8,532 bases of DNA from an uncultured bacterium (GTDB taxonomy: Bacteria > Actinomycetota > Coriobacteriia > Coriobacteriales > Coriobacteriaceae): NCBI GenBank assembly GCA_905216075.1, contig CAJMSO010000069.1:1-8532 (forward strand). Direction: 5' to 3'. A program made the translations under genes and the position numbers. Below, in pieces: positions 5,572-8,532 of this stretch (within the stretch, counting starts at the first letter, position 1; every line of letters begins with the position of its first letter). The notes beneath the pieces were generated by a model. That model was not told the DNA's origin. It did not search any database and saw only the letters and a program-made list of their open reading frames with translations.

Positions 5572-6108
5572 CTATTCCATAGAATTGAGCACGCGGACAA
5601 TGCGCTCCAAAGCCTCCGCGACCGCATAGGCCCGAACGCACGACCGATCGCCCTCATAATGACAGCGCGCAGAGTCGACAACCGGCGCTCCCCCATCGGC
5701 CGGGCGATACGCCCAGCCAATATAGAACGTGCCGGCGGGGTCTTGCTCGGTGCCGCCGCCGGGCCCAGCGTAGCCCGTTGCACTCACGGCTATGTCGCTC
5801 TGATAGAGATCCAGCGAGCCCGCGGCCATCTCACGCGCCGTCTGGTGCGACACGGCGCTAAACCGATCGAGCGTTTCCTGCTCGACGCCGAGCACGCGAT
5901 GTTTGACCTCATCGCAGTAGGTCACCGCACCGCCCCGAAGCACCGCCGAGGCACCCGGGATATCGGCAATCGTCGAGGCGATCATGCCCGCCGTCAACGA
6001 CTCCGCCGTCGACACCGTCACACCACGGGCACTCGCGCGCTCGACAATATCGCGCGCCAGCTCCTCATTGTTTGCGGCGATCTGCAAATAAGACTCCGTC
6101 ATATCCAC
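5572..6108 (-). CDS. cinA: CinA C-terminal family protein (PncC-type nicotinamide-nucleotide amidase)
   Basis: The 178-residue protein is the stand-alone CinA C-terminal domain. Family motifs are visible in order: VSTAESLTAG at 32-41, IPGASAVLRGGAVTYCDEVK at 50-69, RVLGV at 71-75, AVSATGYAGPGGGTE at 107-121 and PAGTFYIGW at 124-132. Members deamidate nicotinamide mononucleotide to nicotinic acid mononucleotide, recycling the NMN released by DNA ligase; that is known for the family, not shown here. The N-terminal molybdopterin-binding-like domain found in full-length CinA of Bacillus (about 415 residues) is absent, and the upstream gene leaves no room for it. The GTG at 6108 has AGG five to six bases upstream; an ATG two codons later (6102) is an equally possible start. 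It lies six bases after pgsA and is followed by a terminator. Confidence 0.92.
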   Translation of the reverse strand: MDMTESYLQIAANNEELARDIVERASARGVTVSTAESLTAGMIASTIADIPGASAVLRGGAVTYCDEVKHRVLGVEQETLDRFSAVSHQTAREMAAGSLDLYQSDIAVSATGYAGPGGGTEQDPAGTFYIGWAYRPADGGAPVVDSARCHYEGDRSCVRAYAVAEALERIVRVLNSME

Positions 6109-6114
6109 CAGGAC

Positions 6115-6753
6115 CTAGACCGAAAATACGATCTTGCGGCAGTTCCAGAAGTACTGGGCGCCCGAGATAACGGTCAGGACAACGGCAACAGCGTACAGGA
6201 AGCGTGAGACGCCATAGACACCGAGCAACAGCTCCGCAGGCCCCAACTGGAGGCCGGTCATAGCAAAGACGCACAGGTAACCACAGATGGAGACCATCGT
6301 GGTTGCCGTCTTGTACTTGCCGAGCTTATCGGCGGCAACAACCACACCGGCAGCACTCGCGACCATGCGAAGGGCGCTCACCAACAGCTCACGGAACAGG
6401 ATGATGAACACGGACCACACGGTCACCGCGCCAAAATCCAAGAACAGCAGCAGGGCCGAGAACACCAGCAGCTTGTCGGCGATAGGGTCCAAGAACTTAC
6501 CGAAATCGGTGATCTCGTTGCGCGAGCGCGCCAGATAGCCGTCGACCTTATCGGTGCACGACAGGATCACGTACAAAATGAAGGCGGCGGCTGCGAGCGG
6601 GCCGTCGAAGGTGCTCCAGTCCGTACCGGCAACGCTCGCGTGAGACAGGGCCGAAACGATCATGAACACCGGGATAAAGACGATGCGAACGCACGTCACG
6701 ATGTTGGCGGGCGTCCAAACACTCGTCAGTTCCTTATTGCTCTCGTTAGCCAC
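6115..6753 (-). CDS. pgsA: CDP-diacylglycerol--glycerol-3-phosphate 3-phosphatidyltransferase
   Basis: This integral membrane enzyme makes phosphatidylglycerol phosphate from CDP-diacylglycerol and glycerol 3-phosphate, the committed step to phosphatidylglycerol and cardiolipin. The CDP-alcohol phosphatidyltransferase signature is complete: Asp68, Asp71-Gly72, Ala75-Arg76, Gly85, Asp89 and Asp93 in the exact D-x2-DG-x2-AR-x8-G-x3-D-x3-D spacing. Hydrophobic stretches at about 19-36, 52-67, 95-120, 128-141, 153-168 and 178-200 fit a polytopic protein, and the 212-residue length is usual. Other enzymes share the signature, but the rimO-pgsA-cinA-recA context and the PgsA-like RELLVSALRMVA segment favour PgsA. 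The GTG start at 6753 has AGGAG six bases upstream, overlapping the rimO stop region; the gap to rimO is nine bases. Confidence 0.93.
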   Translation of the reverse strand: MANESNKELTSVWTPANIVTCVRIVFIPVFMIVSALSHASVAGTDWSTFDGPLAAAAFILYVILSCTDKVDGYLARSRNEITDFGKFLDPIADKLLVFSALLLFLDFGAVTVWSVFIILFRELLVSALRMVASAAGVVVAADKLGKYKTATTMVSICGYLCVFAMTGLQLGPAELLLGVYGVSRFLYAVAVVLTVISGAQYFWNCRKIVFSV

Positions 6754-6762
6754 GACGCTCTC

Positions 6763-8112
6763 CTACTCCACAACATGACCGATAAGCTCATAGCAGAAGC
6801 TATCGGTAAACTCGACAGTCAGAATATCGCCCACGGACGCCTCGCTGGCGTCCAGATGCACCGCGCCATCGGAATCGGGCGCCTGGAACCAGGCGTGACC
6901 GATCAGCTCGGCGCCGTCCTCGGTCTCCTCGATGCCATCGACGATCACCTGGGCGCGCTCGCCCACATGAGCCGCCGTGGCGGCAAAACCGAGCGACTCA
7001 GCCAGGTCCATGGCCTCCTGGGCGCGCTCGAGCTTAACCTCCTCATCGACCTGTCCGTCCATCTTGGCGGCCAGGCTGCCCTCCTCACGCGAGTAGGCAA
7101 AGACGCTCGTGTAGTCAAAGCCGACGGTGTCCATAAAGTCGATAAGATCGCGGAACTCGTCGTCGGTCTCGGTCGGGAAGCCGACCATGGCCGTAGAGCG
7201 AATCACGATGCCGGGGATGCGCTCGCGAAGGTCGCGGAACAAATCCTCGAGCTCCTGGCGCGAGCCGGAGCGACGCATGGCCTTGAGGATGCGCGCGTCG
7301 CAGTGCTGCACGGGAATATCGATATAGGGAAGCACCTCGGGCGTATCGCGAATGGTCTCGATAAGCTCGTCGGTCATGCCCTCGGGCTGCAGATAGAGCA
7401 CGCGGACCCAGACGTTGTGCGGTCGCACGGCCTCGGCGACGGCGCGCAGCAGCTGCGCCAGATTGCGCGGCGAGCCCTTGGCGACGTCCTCGTCGGCAAA
7501 GTCGGTGCCCCAAATGCCCGTGTCCTGACCGATCAGCACGATCTCGCGAACACCGCCGGCAACCAGGTCGCGCACCTCGGAGATAATGCTCTCGGCATTG
7601 CGCGAATGATAGCGACCACGAATGTAGGGGATCATGCAGAAGCTGCAGAAGCGATTGCAGCCATCGGAAATCTTAACGTAGGCGACAGCGCCCTCGACAG
7701 TGCGCTTGACCTGCGGAATATAGGCAGCGACCTCACGTTCGAAACCCAGCACGCCATCGATGACCGCCACGATGCCGTCCTCCTCGTCGGCCTTCACAAA
7801 GGCAGCGACCTCAGGCAGCTCGTCAGGCAGGTCATCGCCATAGCGCGACGGCACACAGCCGCACATGACGATGGGGCAGGCGCGAACGCCGTCCTGAACC
7901 TCATTGGCGAGCTCGAGCGTGGTCTCGATGCTCTCGGACGTTGCGGAGGCGAGGAACGAGCATGTATTGACGATGGCGATATCGGCATCCTGCGGGTCGA
8001 ATGCCTCCTCGTAGCCCGCAGCGGTCAAAAGAGAACGCATGCGGTCGGTGTCAACCTCGTTCTTAGCGCACCCGAGGGTGATGTAGAGCACGGAGCCCAA
8101 AGGTGTATCCAT
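6763..8112 (-). CDS. rimO: RimO, ribosomal protein S12 methylthiotransferase
   Basis: RimO is a radical-SAM enzyme that adds a methylthio group to a conserved aspartate of ribosomal protein S12. The 449-residue protein has the usual three parts. The N-terminal domain carries cluster cysteines Cys15 (ITLGCAKNEVDTDRM), Cys51 (VNTCSF) and Cys86 (CGCVPSRYGDDLP). The radical-SAM core has CNRFCSFC (Cys152, 156, 159) followed by IPYIRGRYHSR, with PYIDIPVQHCDARILKAMRR further on. A C-terminal TRAM domain (about 380-449) binds the substrate. LGCxKN and RGRYHSR separate it from MiaB, whose own gene begins at the other end of the window. The ATG at 8112-8110 is the only plausible start; the AAAGGA upstream is 12 bases away, farther than normal. 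It follows yajQ by 27 bases. Confidence 0.95.
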   Translation of the reverse strand: MDTPLGSVLYITLGCAKNEVDTDRMRSLLTAAGYEEAFDPQDADIAIVNTCSFLASATSESIETTLELANEVQDGVRACPIVMCGCVPSRYGDDLPDELPEVAAFVKADEEDGIVAVIDGVLGFEREVAAYIPQVKRTVEGAVAYVKISDGCNRFCSFCMIPYIRGRYHSRNAESIISEVRDLVAGGVREIVLIGQDTGIWGTDFADEDVAKGSPRNLAQLLRAVAEAVRPHNVWVRVLYLQPEGMTDELIETIRDTPEVLPYIDIPVQHCDARILKAMRRSGSRQELEDLFRDLRERIPGIVIRSTAMVGFPTETDDEFRDLIDFMDTVGFDYTSVFAYSREEGSLAAKMDGQVDEEVKLERAQEAMDLAESLGFAATAAHVGERAQVIVDGIEETEDGAELIGHAWFQAPDSDGAVHLDASEASVGDILTVEFTDSFCYELIGHVVE

Positions 8113-8139
8113 GTTGGAGAGCGGTCCTTTCGAATATTA

Positions 8140-8532
8140 TTAGCGGTAGTTGGTGAACTGCAGCGGCTGGCCGTAGTCTTGGTCGCGCAGGAACTGGATC
8201 ACCGTCTGAAGCGCATCCTTAGAGGCCGAGGTAACGCGCAGTTTATCGGCCTCGATGGTCACCTTGACCTTGAGCTTTTGATCCTTGATGTCCTTATTGA
8301 TCTTCTTGGCGGTCGCCTGGTCAATGCCCTCGACGATATGGCCGAGCACGCGCACGGTACCGCCCGAAGCCGCCTGCGGCGCGTCCCAAGAGACAGCCTT
8401 AAGATCGATGCCGCGCTTGATGAGCTTAGAGCTCAGCACGTCAATGATCTGCTTGGAGACAAAATCGGCCGGGGCATTGATCGTAAAGAGCTTGTCGCCC
8501 TTCGAAAGCTCGATGGTGGCGCCGGAGTCCTT
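8140..8532 (-). CDS. yajQ: YajQ family nucleotide-binding protein (5' end outside the window)
   Basis: The reading frame stays open to the right edge, so the visible part is the C-terminal 130 residues of a protein usually about 163 long; roughly 33 residues are missing. Visible family features are FVSKQIIDVLSSKLIKRGID, then HIVEGIDQATAKKINKDIKD, then KLKVKVTIEADKLRVTSASK, and the typical end DYGQPLQFTNYR. The internal GTG at 8439 lies inside this conserved stretch and is not the start. YajQ proteins (UPF0234) have two RNP-like folds and bind nucleotides or RNA. A Xanthomonas member binds cyclic di-GMP, but the general role is not settled. Two TAA stops in a row end the gene. Its position ahead of rimO suggests it heads or belongs to the rimO-pgsA-cinA operon; its promoter is not in the window. 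Confidence 0.93.
   Translation of the reverse strand, partial: KDSGATIELSKGDKLFTINAPADFVSKQIIDVLSSKLIKRGIDLKAVSWDAPQAASGGTVRVLGHIVEGIDQATAKKINKDIKDQKLKVKVTIEADKLRVTSASKDALQTVIQFLRDQDYGQPLQFTNYR

Noticed and set aside
1..8532. Mobile elements, CRISPR arrays, tRNA or rRNA genes
   Set aside because: I saw no transposase or integrase motifs, no regularly spaced long repeats, and no cloverleaf-like or ribosomal RNA sequence on either strand.

Overview
The window is a compact block of housekeeping genes, all read from the minus strand, with no mobile element, CRISPR array or structural RNA gene that I can see. It looks like a high-GC Gram-positive bacterium. Protein sequences, GTG starts, a Gram-positive-type LexA box and the gene order suggest an actinobacterium of the class Coriobacteriia, with a Collinsella-like genus as the best guess. 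That taxonomic call is inference from sequence character, not a database match.

In transcription order (high to low coordinates) there are three groups. The first is yajQ (5' end outside the window) - rimO - pgsA - cinA, tightly spaced and closed by a perfect 10-bp hairpin at 5541-5564. The second is recA - recX, preceded by a strong sigma-A-type promoter with a LexA/SOS box lying exactly between its -35 and -10, three 11-bp-phased direct repeats further upstream, and a second possible promoter. The third is rny - GHKL ATPase gene - spoVS - miaB (cut off after 36 codons). It starts from a consensus promoter about 160 nt before rny, with a structured leader, and there is a possible internal promoter with an operator-like dyad before spoVS.

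The genes cover translation and RNA work (RimO methylthiolates ribosomal protein S12, MiaB methylthiolates tRNA, RNase Y starts mRNA decay), membrane lipid synthesis (PgsA), NAD salvage (CinA/PncC) and recombination with SOS control (RecA, RecX). The order rimO-pgsA-cinA-recA-rny-X-spoVS-miaB resembles that of Bacillus subtilis, where X is ymdB, a phosphodiesterase gene. Here X is a 361-residue protein with a GHKL (Bergerat-fold) ATP-binding site and an uncharacterised C-terminal half. It is joined to rny by a one-base gap, and it is the most interesting uncharacterised gene in the window.
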